Part shown: one piece after another, positions 54,465-63,899 of the stretch
Layout: each line of letters begins with the position of its first letter
Numbering within the stretch: position 1 is the first letter of the stretch
DNA from: Natranaerovirga hydrolytica
GTDB taxonomy: Bacteria > Bacillota > Clostridia > Lachnospirales > DSM-24629
DNA: 64,000 nt
NCBI RefSeq assembly: GCF_004339095.1
Contig: NZ_SMGQ01000019.1
Span: forward strand, 1-64,000
Direction of reading: 5' to 3'
The notes under the pieces: generated by a model
Databases searched by the model: none
Told to the model about the DNA's origin: nothing
Seen by the model: the letters and a program-made list of their open reading frames with translations, nothing else
Program-made: the position numbers and the translations under genes

Positions 54465-54653
54465 CTATAGCAAATTATAATAATAAACAATATCAAAAAT
54501 AATTTCTATAACATACTCCATTATAATGATTATACCGTAAATATATGTAATGACATGTAATACCATTTTAAAGGAATTGCTTTCCTCTAAAAAAAAATCG
54601 TTTAAAATAGATAATCCCCATATAATTAATATCTGATAAAGAAGTTGATACAT
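54465..54653 (-). CDS. Small hypothetical membrane protein
   Basis: A 62-residue hydrophobic protein with two predicted membrane segments (about 1-20 and 30-55) and an acidic loop (FFLEESNSFK). It has a GAGGTG site 7 bases before ATG. No family recognised. It lies between argS and the DegU-like gene. Confidence 0.5.
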   Translation of the reverse strand: MYQLLYQILIIWGLSILNDFFLEESNSFKMVLHVITYIYGIIIIMEYVIEIIFDIVYYYNLL

Positions 54654-54754
54654 ACCTTTACACCTCTTCTACTTCTTTAATTATATGTGGTAAAAAAGAC
54701 AAGTATGTATTGAACACTTACAAAATTTATGTAAGTACTGTTCACTACCTTCTA

Positions 54755-55414
54755 TTAGAAAATATCTACAATATTATTTTTTATTGCATAAACCGCTGCT
54801 TGTGTTCTATCTGAAACATTTATTTTCTTAAATATATTGGATACATGGTTTTTTACTGTTTTTTCACTTATATCTAATCGATAAGCTATTTCTTTATTTA
54901 ATAAACCTTCTGTAATCAATTTTAATACTTCTATTTCTCTTTTGGTTATTTCATTATTAATATTAGACCTTTTATGAGCATCTTTTGAGTTCATTCTTTT
55001 AAACAATAAAGACGCCATATTAGGTTGAATATAGGTTTCGCCTTTATTAATTGATCTTATTGCAGAAATTAAGACATCTGATTCAGAATCTTTAAGAACA
55101 TAACCTTGAACGCCTATTTCCACCGCTTTATACAAATACTCAACTTCATTGTGTATGGTTAATACCAATACGTTCGCAGGTATTTTTCTCTTTTTTATTT
55201 CCTTTAATACATCTAGGCCATTTAAATTAGGCATATTAATATCCAACAAAACCACGTCTGGATTATATTCTACTAATTTGTCTAAAGCTTCTAACCCATC
55301 ATTAGCTTGTGCGACTACTTCAATATCATCCTCTAACTCGATTAACTGTTTTAACCCCTCTCTAATCATTGAATGATCATCTGCAATCAAAATTTTAATC
55401 TTACTTTCATCCAT
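54755..55414 (-). CDS. DegU/NarL-type response regulator
   Basis: A 219-residue regulator: receiver domain (DDHSMIREGL, phosphoacceptor in VVLLDINMPNLNG, VLKDSESD) and LuxR helix-turn-helix (EVLKLITEGLLNKEIAYRLDISEKTVKNHVSNIFKKI). Similar to DegU. The start is ATG at 55414, 9 bases after GAGGAGG, rather than an upstream ATG inside that site. It partners with the overlapping kinase. Confidence 0.92.
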   Translation of the reverse strand: MDESKIKILIADDHSMIREGLKQLIELEDDIEVVAQANDGLEALDKLVEYNPDVVLLDINMPNLNGLDVLKEIKKRKIPANVLVLTIHNEVEYLYKAVEIGVQGYVLKDSESDVLISAIRSINKGETYIQPNMASLLFKRMNSKDAHKRSNINNEITKREIEVLKLITEGLLNKEIAYRLDISEKTVKNHVSNIFKKINVSDRTQAAVYAIKNNIVDIF

Positions 55415-55415
55415 A

Positions 55416-56540
55416 TTATTCATCCTCCTCTAAAATTGGTACTTTAATATAAAACTTAGTCCCTTTATTAATTTGTGATTTTATATCAATTTCTCCAGAC
55501 AAAAGATATACTCTTTCTTTCATCATAGACAAACCAAATCCTTTAGAAATATCTGCATTACAAACACTTTTATTAATATCAAATCCAATACCATTGTCCT
55601 CAATTAGAACTTCAATTGAATCTTCATTATATGTAATAACTATATTCACCATAGATGCTTTGGCATATTTAGTAATATTATTTAAAGATTCTTGTATAAT
55701 TCTAAATAACGTTAAGTTTATAATTTGTTTCACATCATACTCATCATTAACAACTTCAAATTTAATTTCAAAATCATTATTTTCCTTTATTCTTTCTATG
55801 TAGCGTTCAATGGTAACAGATAGACCCAAATCATCTAATGACATTGGTCTTAGATCATAAATAATTCTTCTTGTGTCATCTATTGTATTTCGAATAACAT
55901 TTTTTAAACTTTGTAATTCAAGCCTAGTTCTAACTGGATCTCTGTCAATAAGCTTAATACACAGTTCAATGATATGTATCAAATTAGTTAAACTTTGTGC
56001 TGGTCCATCGTGCATTTCCCTTGCAATTCTTTGTCTTTCATTTTCCTGTGCTTGTAAAATTTTAATACCAAAGGTTTCATTAAACTGGATTTTATCTGTA
56101 GAGTCTGTTATATCCCTTAGATTTCCTGTCAATAAGTTATCGGCTAATTCGAATGTTTTCTCAAGACCTTCCGCTTTACTATTTATATCTCTAATTAATT
56201 TAATGTGATTTTCAACTACAGTTCGTCTTTGAATAAGATTCCATTCTTTTTCTTTTTCCAATGCTAAAATAACTCTTAATTCGTCTAAAATACCTTCATA
56301 ATTTACACCATTGTTTTTATTGGCCTTATTTAATACAAATTCTAACTTGTCTTCAATTAATTTAACATTCTTATTAACATTGGTCGCTTCATTTTTAAGT
56401 CTATAAAATTCTTTTTCTAATTCTTTGTATGTGATCTTTGATGACTTATACATTTCATTGACTTCGTCAATACTGTTTCGAATAGACAGAGAAATATTAT
56501 TAATAATATAATCTAGTTTATGTATTTCTTTAGTAATCAT
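55416..56540 (-). CDS. DegS-like sensor histidine kinase
   Basis: A 374-residue cytoplasmic kinase without membrane segments: long N-terminal coiled coils (about 1-165), phosphoacceptor NERQRIAREMHDGPAQSLTNL, and the ATPase domain with IIYDLRPMSLDDLGL and EDNGIGFDINKSVCNADISKGFGLSMMKERV. This is the DegS layout, and it is paired with a DegU-like regulator 1 base away. It probably governs transition-state or surface functions, but the stimulus is unknown. Confidence 0.9.
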   Translation of the reverse strand: MITKEIHKLDYIINNISLSIRNSIDEVNEMYKSSKITYKELEKEFYRLKNEATNVNKNVKLIEDKLEFVLNKANKNNGVNYEGILDELRVILALEKEKEWNLIQRRTVVENHIKLIRDINSKAEGLEKTFELADNLLTGNLRDITDSTDKIQFNETFGIKILQAQENERQRIAREMHDGPAQSLTNLIHIIELCIKLIDRDPVRTRLELQSLKNVIRNTIDDTRRIIYDLRPMSLDDLGLSVTIERYIERIKENNDFEIKFEVVNDEYDVKQIINLTLFRIIQESLNNITKYAKASMVNIVITYNEDSIEVLIEDNGIGFDINKSVCNADISKGFGLSMMKERVYLLSGEIDIKSQINKGTKFYIKVPILEEDE

Positions 56541-56821
56541 TTAATCCCCCATAATTTTTATAATACTTACCTTATGCTTCTTACTATCACAAGAGACACA
56601 AAATTCGTTGAAAAGGTAAAAACCAATTTTTTCCTTACAAACTTAAAACCCACCTTACTATTTACTTACTTTTATTATAATACCAATTGCGACAAAAAAC
56701 AACAAAGATGTGATAATTTTGTAACAAAAAATTAATATAAAAAAAATAACTTATAGAGTTGAAAAAATATATAATTTAATCCATAATAATAATAAGTACT
56801 TAATTGAGAGGAGCAACCATA
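56541..56821. other. Gene-free intergenic region
   Basis: AT-rich control region between the divergent DegS-like and hydrolase genes. A weak promoter for the hydrolase may be TTGAAA, 17 bp, CATAAT starting near 56760. A shadow ORF here lacks a ribosome binding site. Confidence 0.5.
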
Positions 56822-57757
56822 TTGAAAAGAAAAAATAAATTTATAGTATTATCTTTACTAAGCATTATCTTCATTTATATTATAAATAAATTAATCTTTA
56901 CATTTTCAACTATAAAAAACAATTTGTATTCTTATAATGCCCAATACTTTCAATGGCGTTTTGGTAAAATTTTTTATACCAAACAAGGAAAGGGACAACC
57001 CTTATTATTAATTCACGATTTAAATACCTTTAGCTCTGATATTGAATGGTCTCAGATGGTTAAATCCTTGCAAAGAAACTATACGGTTTACACCATAGAC
57101 CTATTAGGTTGTGGACGTTCTGATAAGCCTAAAATAACCTATACATCTTATTTATATGTACAATTAGTCACTGACTTTGTAAAAAATATAATTAAAGAAC
57201 CGACTCATATTGTTACATCCGGTTCTTCAACTTCATTTATTACTATGGCTTGTTATCAAAACCCTTATCTATTTAACAAAATGATGTTTATTAATCCAAC
57301 AAATATAAAAAAAATGAATCGGTACCCCAGAAAAAGAAACCAACTGAACAAAAAATTATTAGAATCACCATTAATTGGTACTTTATTATATAATATGTTG
57401 CATTCTAAACTAAGGATTAATAAAAAATTAAATAATGCTTTTTACAGTAAGTCCGCTTTAAAAAATAAGTACATTAACTTATTCCATGAATCTTCTCATA
57501 TTAATGGAGTAGATGCAAAATTCCTTTATGCTTCAATAAAAAACGCCTATACGAATATAAATATAGTGCATGCATTAGAACAAATTAATCACTCTATGTT
57601 TATAGTCTATGATCGATCAAAAGAAAAAAGCTCGATACAAGAATATAAAGATATTAACCCTTCTATAGAAACACAATATATTAATAATGCCCGACACTAT
57701 CCTCATATTGAGTGTGTTAGCAAAACACTCGAACTAATCGATATGTATTTTAACTAA
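56822..57757 (+). CDS. Alpha/beta hydrolase, membrane-anchored
   Basis: A 311-residue protein: N-terminal membrane segment (about 7-26) then an alpha/beta hydrolase fold: PLLLIHDLNTFSSD, YTIDLLGCGRSDKP (cap entry), elbow-like TSGSSTSFITM, acid MFIVYDRSKEK and the histidine in ARHYPHIECVSK. The elbow is GSSTS rather than GxSxG. The start is TTG at 56822 after GAGAGGAG. Substrate unknown; it would face outside or lie at the membrane. Confidence 0.82.
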   Translation: MKRKNKFIVLSLLSIIFIYIINKLIFTFSTIKNNLYSYNAQYFQWRFGKIFYTKQGKGQPLLLIHDLNTFSSDIEWSQMVKSLQRNYTVYTIDLLGCGRSDKPKITYTSYLYVQLVTDFVKNIIKEPTHIVTSGSSTSFITMACYQNPYLFNKMMFINPTNIKKMNRYPRKRNQLNKKLLESPLIGTLLYNMLHSKLRINKKLNNAFYSKSALKNKYINLFHESSHINGVDAKFLYASIKNAYTNINIVHALEQINHSMFIVYDRSKEKSSIQEYKDINPSIETQYINNARHYPHIECVSKTLELIDMYFN

Positions 57758-57759
57758 TA

Positions 57760-57800
57760 AAAAGCTTGAAATAAATATTAATCATTTATTTCAAGCTTTT
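57760..57800. terminator. Bidirectional terminator
   Basis: Perfect 16-base arms AAAAGCTTGAAATAAA (57760-57775) and complement (57785-57800), between the converging hydrolase and GNAT genes. Confidence 0.85.
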
Positions 57801-58250
57801 CTATTGTTTACATTTTGATTCTCTTGCTTCTAACATCATCTCATAGTGAAGTAAACCTAATTCAAAAACAGGATTCTCCTTATTGATTACAAAGCCTAAT
57901 TTTTTATAAAATCCTATAGCACTTTCTTGAGCATTTACAACAACAAACTTAGCACCCATACTAAATGCTTTATCTAACATCATAGTAACCAAAAACTCAC
58001 CAATTTTATTTTTTCTATATTCTTTTAAAACAGCAATTCTTCCCATTTTATAAAAAGTACCATTATAAAACAATCTTCCAGTAGCCACTGGTTTATTTTG
58101 AAAGGTAATAAGGACATGTATAGATTCTTTATCTATGGGATCAAATAGGTCTTTATGATTAATATTTAATTCTTGCCTAAATACTTTATCTCTTATAGTA
58201 AAACATTTTTGTATATCATCTGTTCCAAATAAATATTCACCTTTTAACAT
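57801..58250 (-). CDS. GNAT family N-acetyltransferase
   Basis: A 149-residue acetyltransferase: VATGRLFYNGTFYKMGRIAVLKEYRKNKIGEFL includes the acetyl-CoA loop RxxxxG, followed by SAIGFYKKLGFV. Similar to ElaA/YjcF-type members. The start is ATG at 58250 after GGAGGGG. It follows the Noc-like gene by 21 bases, so they may be cotranscribed. Substrate unknown. Confidence 0.88.
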   Translation of the reverse strand: MLKGEYLFGTDDIQKCFTIRDKVFRQELNINHKDLFDPIDKESIHVLITFQNKPVATGRLFYNGTFYKMGRIAVLKEYRKNKIGEFLVTMMLDKAFSMGAKFVVVNAQESAIGFYKKLGFVINKENPVFELGLLHYEMMLEARESKCKQ

Positions 58251-58271
58251 CTTACCCCTCCAACTCACCTA

Positions 58272-59081
58272 CTACTTAATGGGTATCTTTATGTTGACTT
58301 CATAAAAATCATCAACTACCTCTACATTATAGTCTACATCTAATCCAATATTTTGTAAAACATTTACTGTCTGCTTAATTGTGTTATCTATTACTCTAAA
58401 GTCTTTAAAGGATTTCTTTACCTGAACCATTTTTTTAGGCTTCTTCTTAACCTCTTTAATTTCATTAGTATCTGTATGTAAAGTTTCATCAATTAACTGC
58501 TCAGCACGACTAACATTTAACTTATTTTCTATAATCTCGTCTAATACTTTCTCTTGTATTGAATCGTCTTTAATTTTTAATAATGCTCTTGCATGCCTTT
58601 CTGTTAATTGGCTATCTTTTATTTTTTTTATTACATTATTGCTTAACTTTAACAATCTTAATTTATTAGCAATAGTCGATTGGCTTTTTCCTAAACTATT
58701 AGCTAAAGCTTTTTGAGTATAATGATACTCCTTAATTAATTTTTCATAGGCCAAAGATTCCTCGATAAAATTCAAATTTTCTCTTTGTATATTTTCAACT
58801 AGTGCTAAAACTGCTGAATCTTTATTATCCACTTGATTAATGATAACAGGTACTTTTTTTAACCCTAATTTTTTAGCAGCCCTTAATCTTCTTTCTCCAG
58901 CGATTAACTCAAATTTCTTGTTTTTTAATTTTCTAACGGTTAATGGTTGCATAATACCATACTCACCAATAGAATTTTTAAGGTCTTCTATCATTTCATC
59001 ATCAAACACTTGCCTTGGCTGGTTTGGATTCTTCTGAATTAAATCAATATCAATTTCTTTCAAATTATAATTCTTAAACAT
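58272..59081 (-). CDS. noc: Noc-like ParB family nucleoid occlusion protein
   Basis: A 269-residue ParB paralogue: NPNQPRQVFDDEMIEDLKNSI, LIAGERRLRAAKKLG (CTP-binding box), NIQRENLNFIEESLAYEKL, helix-turn-helix ALANSLGKSQSTIANKLRLL. It is next to rsmG, the usual place of noc. In Bacillus Noc protects the nucleoid from division and binds membranes by an N-terminal amphipathic helix. Here only about 10 residues precede the conserved domain (MFKNYNLKEIDID), so membrane binding is doubtful. The start is ATG at 59081. Confidence 0.85.
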   Translation of the reverse strand: MFKNYNLKEIDIDLIQKNPNQPRQVFDDEMIEDLKNSIGEYGIMQPLTVRKLKNKKFELIAGERRLRAAKKLGLKKVPVIINQVDNKDSAVLALVENIQRENLNFIEESLAYEKLIKEYHYTQKALANSLGKSQSTIANKLRLLKLSNNVIKKIKDSQLTERHARALLKIKDDSIQEKVLDEIIENKLNVSRAEQLIDETLHTDTNEIKEVKKKPKKMVQVKKSFKDFRVIDNTIKQTVNVLQNIGLDVDYNVEVVDDFYEVNIKIPIK

Positions 59082-59108
59082 ATGACACCTCCCATACAAT
59101 AAGTTGAT

Positions 59109-59124
59109 TATTTCCTTGGAAATA
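59109..59124. promoter_or_regulatory. Candidate Noc-binding site
   Basis: TATTTCCTTGGAAATA differs from the known Noc-box ATTTCCCGGGAAAT only in the central two bases and lies in the gap between rsmG and the noc-like gene. Confidence 0.4.
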
Positions 59125-59126
59125 TA

Positions 59127-59843
59127 TTACTTAATAGGATCTTTATTAGGTTTTCCTGATTTTCTTGGATAAGACTTAGGGGTTTTTTTTATCTTTTCAA
59201 TAACTATAAAAGATCTACTAATATCTGTATTCAATATATTAATTTTTTCCAATTGCTTTATTTTACCACCTAAAACGCCTATAGCTTTTTTAGATGCTTC
59301 TAATTCTTCTTCAATTTTACTTGACTTATATGAAATAAAAGCCCCTTTGTTTTTCACTAGAGGAATACAGTATTCTGATAATATAGCTAAATTCGCTACT
59401 GCTCTTGATACACATAAATCATATTGTTCTCTATGAACCACATTATTTCCTAAATCTTCTGCTCTTCCATGAATTGCTGTTATGTTGGTTAAATCTAATT
59501 TTTCAATGACTTCATCCAAAAAATTAACGCGCTTTTTCAAAGAGTCTACTAATGTAATATTAAGATTTGGATTAACAATTTTCAATGGAATTCCTGGAAA
59601 TCCAGCGCCAGTTCCTATATCAATAATTCTTTCATTGGTCAAATCAAAAACTTTATATATTAATAAACTATCTACAAAATGTTTAATAATCACATCGTCA
59701 AAATCTGTAATCGTTGTTAAATTGATTTTTTCATTCCATTCAATGAGCAAAGTATAGTACTGTAAAAATTTTTCTTTATATCCTTCTTGAACCTCTATCT
59801 CAAGCCACTCTATAAAATAATCTATCTTATTAATATCCTTCAT
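59127..59843 (-). CDS. rsmG: 16S rRNA (guanine527-N7)-methyltransferase
   Basis: A 238-residue SAM-dependent enzyme: IIDIGTGAGFPGIPLKI for SAM binding, DSLKKRVNFLDEV and SRAVANLAILSEYC, all typical of RsmG (GidB). It ends in a basic tail. Start ATG with AGGAGAGG. It is in the classical order mnmE, mnmG, rsmG, noc. Confidence 0.95.
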   Translation of the reverse strand: MKDINKIDYFIEWLEIEVQEGYKEKFLQYYTLLIEWNEKINLTTITDFDDVIIKHFVDSLLIYKVFDLTNERIIDIGTGAGFPGIPLKIVNPNLNITLVDSLKKRVNFLDEVIEKLDLTNITAIHGRAEDLGNNVVHREQYDLCVSRAVANLAILSEYCIPLVKNKGAFISYKSSKIEEELEASKKAIGVLGGKIKQLEKINILNTDISRSFIVIEKIKKTPKSYPRKSGKPNKDPIK

Positions 59844-59855
59844 AAACCTCTCCTT

Positions 59856-61745
59856 TTATCCTTTTTTTTGCCTTCTTACTTGTTCTAAATAAACCAACAA
59901 TACGGAAATATCAGCTGGTGAAACTCCAGAAATTCTAGAAGCTTGACCTATGGATAATGGTTTTACATTCATTAGTTTTTGAATAGCTTCTTGTCTCAAG
60001 CTTTTAATAATACTATAATCAATATCTTCTGGTATCCTTTTATTTTCTAATTTCTTAAACTGCTCTACTTGTTTCAGTTGACGTTTAATATATCCTTCAT
60101 ATTTTATTTGTATATTAACTTGTTCGACAACATCTTCTTCTAAAATCTTTCTATCTTTATCAATAGCTTTTAATGACTCATAAGATAATTCAGGTCTTTT
60201 AACTAACTCATATAAAGTTGAACCTGACTTTAATAATGTGCTTTGCTCTTTTTCTAGGAAAGCTTGTACTTCTTTTGTTGCTCCAATTATTGTATTTTTT
60301 AGTCTTTCTATTTCCTTGGTTATATTATTTTCCTTTTCAATAAGTTTATTGTATTGTTCTTTTGTAATGAGTCCAATTTCATATCCTTTTCTTCTAAGTC
60401 TTAAATCCGCATTATCTTGTCTTAATAATAGCCTGTATTCTGCTCTTGATGTCATCATCCTATAAGGCTCATTTGTTCCTTTTGTCACCAAATCATCTAT
60501 TAAAACACCAATGTACGCTTCCGAACGATCTAATACTATTAAATCCTTTTTTAATAACTTCATACTAGCATTTATTCCAGCGATTAAACCTTGAGCAGCT
60601 GCTTCTTCATATCCAGAACTGCCATTTATTTGTCCACAACTAAAAAACCCTTCTATATGTTTTAATTCTAAAGTCGGTTGTAGATTTAGAGGGTTAATAC
60701 AATCGTACTCAATAGCATAAGCATTTCTCATGATTTCAACCTTTTCTAAACCATCTACACTTCTATACATTTTTACTTGAACATCTTCTGGTAAAGAACT
60801 AGACATGCCGCCAACATACATTTCATTTGTATCTTCGCCTTCAGGCTCTAAAAAAACTTGATGTCTATTTTTATCAGCAAACCTTACTACTTTATCTTCA
60901 ATGGAAGGACAATATCTAGGTCCAGTACCTTCAATAACACCTGAGTATAACGGTGAACGGTTTAAATTATTTTGGATAATGGTGTGGGTATTTTCATTGG
61001 TATACGTGAGCCAACAAGAAATCTGCTCTCTCATTACATCTTCTTTCTTATTATCAAAAGAGAAAGGTATGATTTGCTCATCACCTTTTTGCTCTATAAT
61101 TTTTGTAAAATCAATGGTTCTTTTATCTACTCTGGCTGGTGTCCCTGTTTTAAACCTAACAATATCAATACCTAACGACTTAAGATTATCCGATAAATGA
61201 TTAGATGATTGTAAACCACTGGGTCCTGTATGAATGCTTACATCCCCGTAGATACATCTTGATTTTAAATAGGTTCCAGCTGATAAAATAACTGACTGAC
61301 ATGGATAAATCGTATTTGAAATGGTTTTCACACCAATAACTTTATCATTCTTAGTTAAAATTTCTGTAATTTCATTTTGTCTTAAAGTTAAGTTGACTTG
61401 ATTTTCTAATATTTTTTTCATTTCCTGGGAATATCTATTTTTATCAGCTTGAACACGAAGAGAATGGACAGCTGGGCCCTTTGCTGTATTTAGCATTCTG
61501 GATTGTAAAAAAGTTCTATCAATCACTTTTCCCATTTCTCCACCTAAAGCATCTATTTCTTTTACCAAATGACCCTTAGAAGTGCCACCAATACTAGGAT
61601 TACAAGCCATCATGGCAACACTATCAATATTAATTGCAAATATAATCGTTTTTAAACCTAATCTTGCACAAGCTAAAGCTGCTTCACACCCAGCATGACC
61701 TGCACCTACAACTACTACATCATATTCATTTGTTTGATACGTCAT
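59856..61745 (-). CDS. mnmG: tRNA modification FAD enzyme MnmG
   Basis: A 629-residue flavoprotein that works with MnmE to make cmnm5 modifications at tRNA wobble uridine. Seen are the FAD motif [68 protein letters not shown] and a helical C-terminal domain. Normal length. Confidence 0.97.
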   Translation of the reverse strand: MTYQTNEYDVVVVGAGHAGCEAALACARLGLKTIIFAINIDSVAMMACNPSIGGTSKGHLVKEIDALGGEMGKVIDRTFLQSRMLNTAKGPAVHSLRVQADKNRYSQEMKKILENQVNLTLRQNEITEILTKNDKVIGVKTISNTIYPCQSVILSAGTYLKSRCIYGDVSIHTGPSGLQSSNHLSDNLKSLGIDIVRFKTGTPARVDKRTIDFTKIIEQKGDEQIIPFSFDNKKEDVMREQISCWLTYTNENTHTIIQNNLNRSPLYSGVIEGTGPRYCPSIEDKVVRFADKNRHQVFLEPEGEDTNEMYVGGMSSSLPEDVQVKMYRSVDGLEKVEIMRNAYAIEYDCINPLNLQPTLELKHIEGFFSCGQINGSSGYEEAAAQGLIAGINASMKLLKKDLIVLDRSEAYIGVLIDDLVTKGTNEPYRMMTSRAEYRLLLRQDNADLRLRRKGYEIGLITKEQYNKLIEKENNITKEIERLKNTIIGATKEVQAFLEKEQSTLLKSGSTLYELVKRPELSYESLKAIDKDRKILEEDVVEQVNIQIKYEGYIKRQLKQVEQFKKLENKRIPEDIDYSIIKSLRQEAIQKLMNVKPLSIGQASRISGVSPADISVLLVYLEQVRRQKKG

Positions 61746-61825
61746 TTTTATAATTCATTCCTTTCATCCAATTAGGAAATATATACCTTAGAATATATAA
61801 TACACTCAAACCATCAACAACTATA

Positions 61826-63202
61826 TTATTTACCTAAACAAAATTGGCTAAATATCTGATCAATAATATCATCATTCATAGCGTCTCCTACTATTTCTCC
61901 TAATTTTTCATAACCACTTTTCAAATCGATTACAATACAGTCTTCTGGCATATTCATATTAATGGATTCAATAGCTTTTTCCAAAGACTTTATACTTTCA
62001 CTCAAAGCATTTTTATGCCTAATATTGGTAATATAAATATCGTCATTAAAATCTATTTGTCCTTTAAAAAACAATTCATTAATGGCTTTTTCTATTGCAT
62101 CAATACCTTCATGTTTTTTAGCAGAAATATTAATAATTGGCTTATTGATATACGCTTTTAATGCGACAACATCCAACTTTAAATCTAAATCACTTTTATT
62201 AATCAAAACAATTGTTTCTTTATTCTTAACTAAGTCTATTATTTTTTTATCTTCTTCATCTATATCTTTCGATCCATCTAAAACAAGAATAATTAAATCA
62301 CCTTGTTCTATATAATTTCTAGATTTTTCTACACCCATTTTTTCAATGATATCATTGGTATCTCTAATTCCAGCAGTATCAATAATATTTAGGGGAATAC
62401 CATTAATATTAACAAATTCTTCTAGCGTATCTCTTGTTGTTCCTGGAATATCTGTTACAATGGCTCTTTCTTCTCTTAATAGTACATTCATTAGAGAAGA
62501 CTTTCCTACATTGGGTTTACCAATGATAATGGTTTTTAATCCTTCTCTAAGTATTTTACCATAATCTGCTGTATTAAGTAAATTTATTAAGGCTTTAATC
62601 ATGACATTTAAATCCTCTTTTAACTTATCATCTTCCATTTCATCAATGTCATATTCTGGATAATCAATTGACGCTTCTAAGTGAGCTATTATTTCTAATA
62701 CCTTATGTCGTAGAGGTTCGATTTTATTTTTAATGGATCCTTCTAACTGGTTTACTGAACTTTTTAAAGATAAATCTGTTTTTGCATTAATTAAATCAAT
62801 AACTGCTTCTGCTTGAGATAAATCAATTCTTCCATTTAAAAAAGCTCTCTTTGTAAATTCTCCTGGTTCAGCTAATCTAGCACCATTATCCAATACGATA
62901 TTGAGTATTTTTTTCATCACAACAATGCCACCATGACAATTAATCTCCACTACATTTTCTCTTGTAAATGTATTTGGCGCTTTCATAATAGAAACCAAAA
63001 CTTCATCCACTACATTTTCTTTCTCTCTTATAAATCCATAATGTATGGTATGAGATTTTTGCTTAACAATACTCTTTTTTTCTTTGTGCGACTTAAAAAT
63101 ATTACTAATAATCTGAAATGCATCTTCTCCACTAATACGTACAATACCAATACCAGATGTTGCAATAGGCGTTGCGATAGCTGCTATCGTATCATTTAAC
63201 AC
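61826..63202 (-). CDS. mnmE: tRNA modification GTPase MnmE
   Basis: A 458-residue GTPase: N-terminal tetrahydrofolate-binding domain (DTIAAIATPIATSGIGIVRISG), inserted G domain with GKPNVGKSSL, VTDIPGTTRD, DTAGIRDT and NKSD, and the C-terminal FCLGK with the conserved cysteine. The start is GTG at 63202 (AAAGGAG 8 bases ahead); a longer form from 63211 leaves no space for a ribosome binding site. Confidence 0.97.
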   Translation of the reverse strand: MLNDTIAAIATPIATSGIGIVRISGEDAFQIISNIFKSHKEKKSIVKQKSHTIHYGFIREKENVVDEVLVSIMKAPNTFTRENVVEINCHGGIVVMKKILNIVLDNGARLAEPGEFTKRAFLNGRIDLSQAEAVIDLINAKTDLSLKSSVNQLEGSIKNKIEPLRHKVLEIIAHLEASIDYPEYDIDEMEDDKLKEDLNVMIKALINLLNTADYGKILREGLKTIIIGKPNVGKSSLMNVLLREERAIVTDIPGTTRDTLEEFVNINGIPLNIIDTAGIRDTNDIIEKMGVEKSRNYIEQGDLIILVLDGSKDIDEEDKKIIDLVKNKETIVLINKSDLDLKLDVVALKAYINKPIINISAKKHEGIDAIEKAINELFFKGQIDFNDDIYITNIRHKNALSESIKSLEKAIESINMNMPEDCIVIDLKSGYEKLGEIVGDAMNDDIIDQIFSQFCLGK

Positions 63203-63234
63203 TATAAACACTCCTTTTATTTCACTTTACACAA

Positions 63235-63262
63235 GAAAAACCCAAACGATATATCGCTGGGT
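63235..63262 (-). terminator. Terminator-like hairpin between jag and mnmE
   Basis: ACCCA (63240-63244) and TGGGT (63258-63262) enclose CGATATATCG, followed on the minus strand by TTTTT (63239-63235). It may partly separate the jag and mnmE transcripts. Confidence 0.55.
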
Positions 63263-63272
63263 CTTTGCTAGT

Positions 63273-63896
63273 TTATCTTTTTGGAACAACTACTACTTTT
63301 CTATAAGGCTCTTCACCTTGACTTTTCGTCTCTACATATTTATCATTTTGTAAAACCGAATGTATAATTCTTCTTTCATATGGATTCATGGGTTCTAATG
63401 AAACTTTTTTATTTGTTTTTCTAACTTTATAAGCTATATTTTTTGCTAAGTTCTCAAGTGTATCTTTTCTTCTTTTTCTATAATCTTCAGTATCTACTGA
63501 AACTTTAATAAATGAATGAGCATTTTTATTAACCACTAAACTTGTTAAATACTGTAAAGAATCTAATGTTTGACCTCTTTTACCTATTAAAACACCCATA
63601 TTGGCACCACTTAATTCAATATCCATTACAGCGTCTATTTCATCATATTTAATATCAACTTTTACATTTAAATTCATATTCTTAAACAAATTATCTAAGA
63701 ATTGATTAACCGTCTCCGTATAATTTAACTTTTTCTTTACTCTTACTAATGCAGGCTTATTAAACAAACCAAATAGTCCTGATGAACCTTTTTCAATAAC
63801 TTCTACATCAACATTATCACTGGTTGTTCCCAATTCAATTAATGCTTCAGTAATGGCATCATCAATAGTTTTCCCCTTTTTTTCAATATAATCCAT
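63273..63896 (-). CDS. jag: Jag/KhpB RNA-binding protein
   Basis: A 207-residue protein: Jag-N domain (IEKKGKTIDDAITEALIELG, about 1-55), KH domain (about 85-140, MGVLIGKRGQTLDSLQYLT) and R3H domain (about 150-207, MNPYERRIIHSVLQ). It binds RNA with KhpA and affects division or sporulation in some Firmicutes. The first gene after yidC in the classical order. Confidence 0.95.
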   Translation of the reverse strand: MDYIEKKGKTIDDAITEALIELGTTSDNVDVEVIEKGSSGLFGLFNKPALVRVKKKLNYTETVNQFLDNLFKNMNLNVKVDIKYDEIDAVMDIELSGANMGVLIGKRGQTLDSLQYLTSLVVNKNAHSFIKVSVDTEDYRKRRKDTLENLAKNIAYKVRKTNKKVSLEPMNPYERRIIHSVLQNDKYVETKSQGEEPYRKVVVVPKR

Positions 63897-63899
63897 TAA

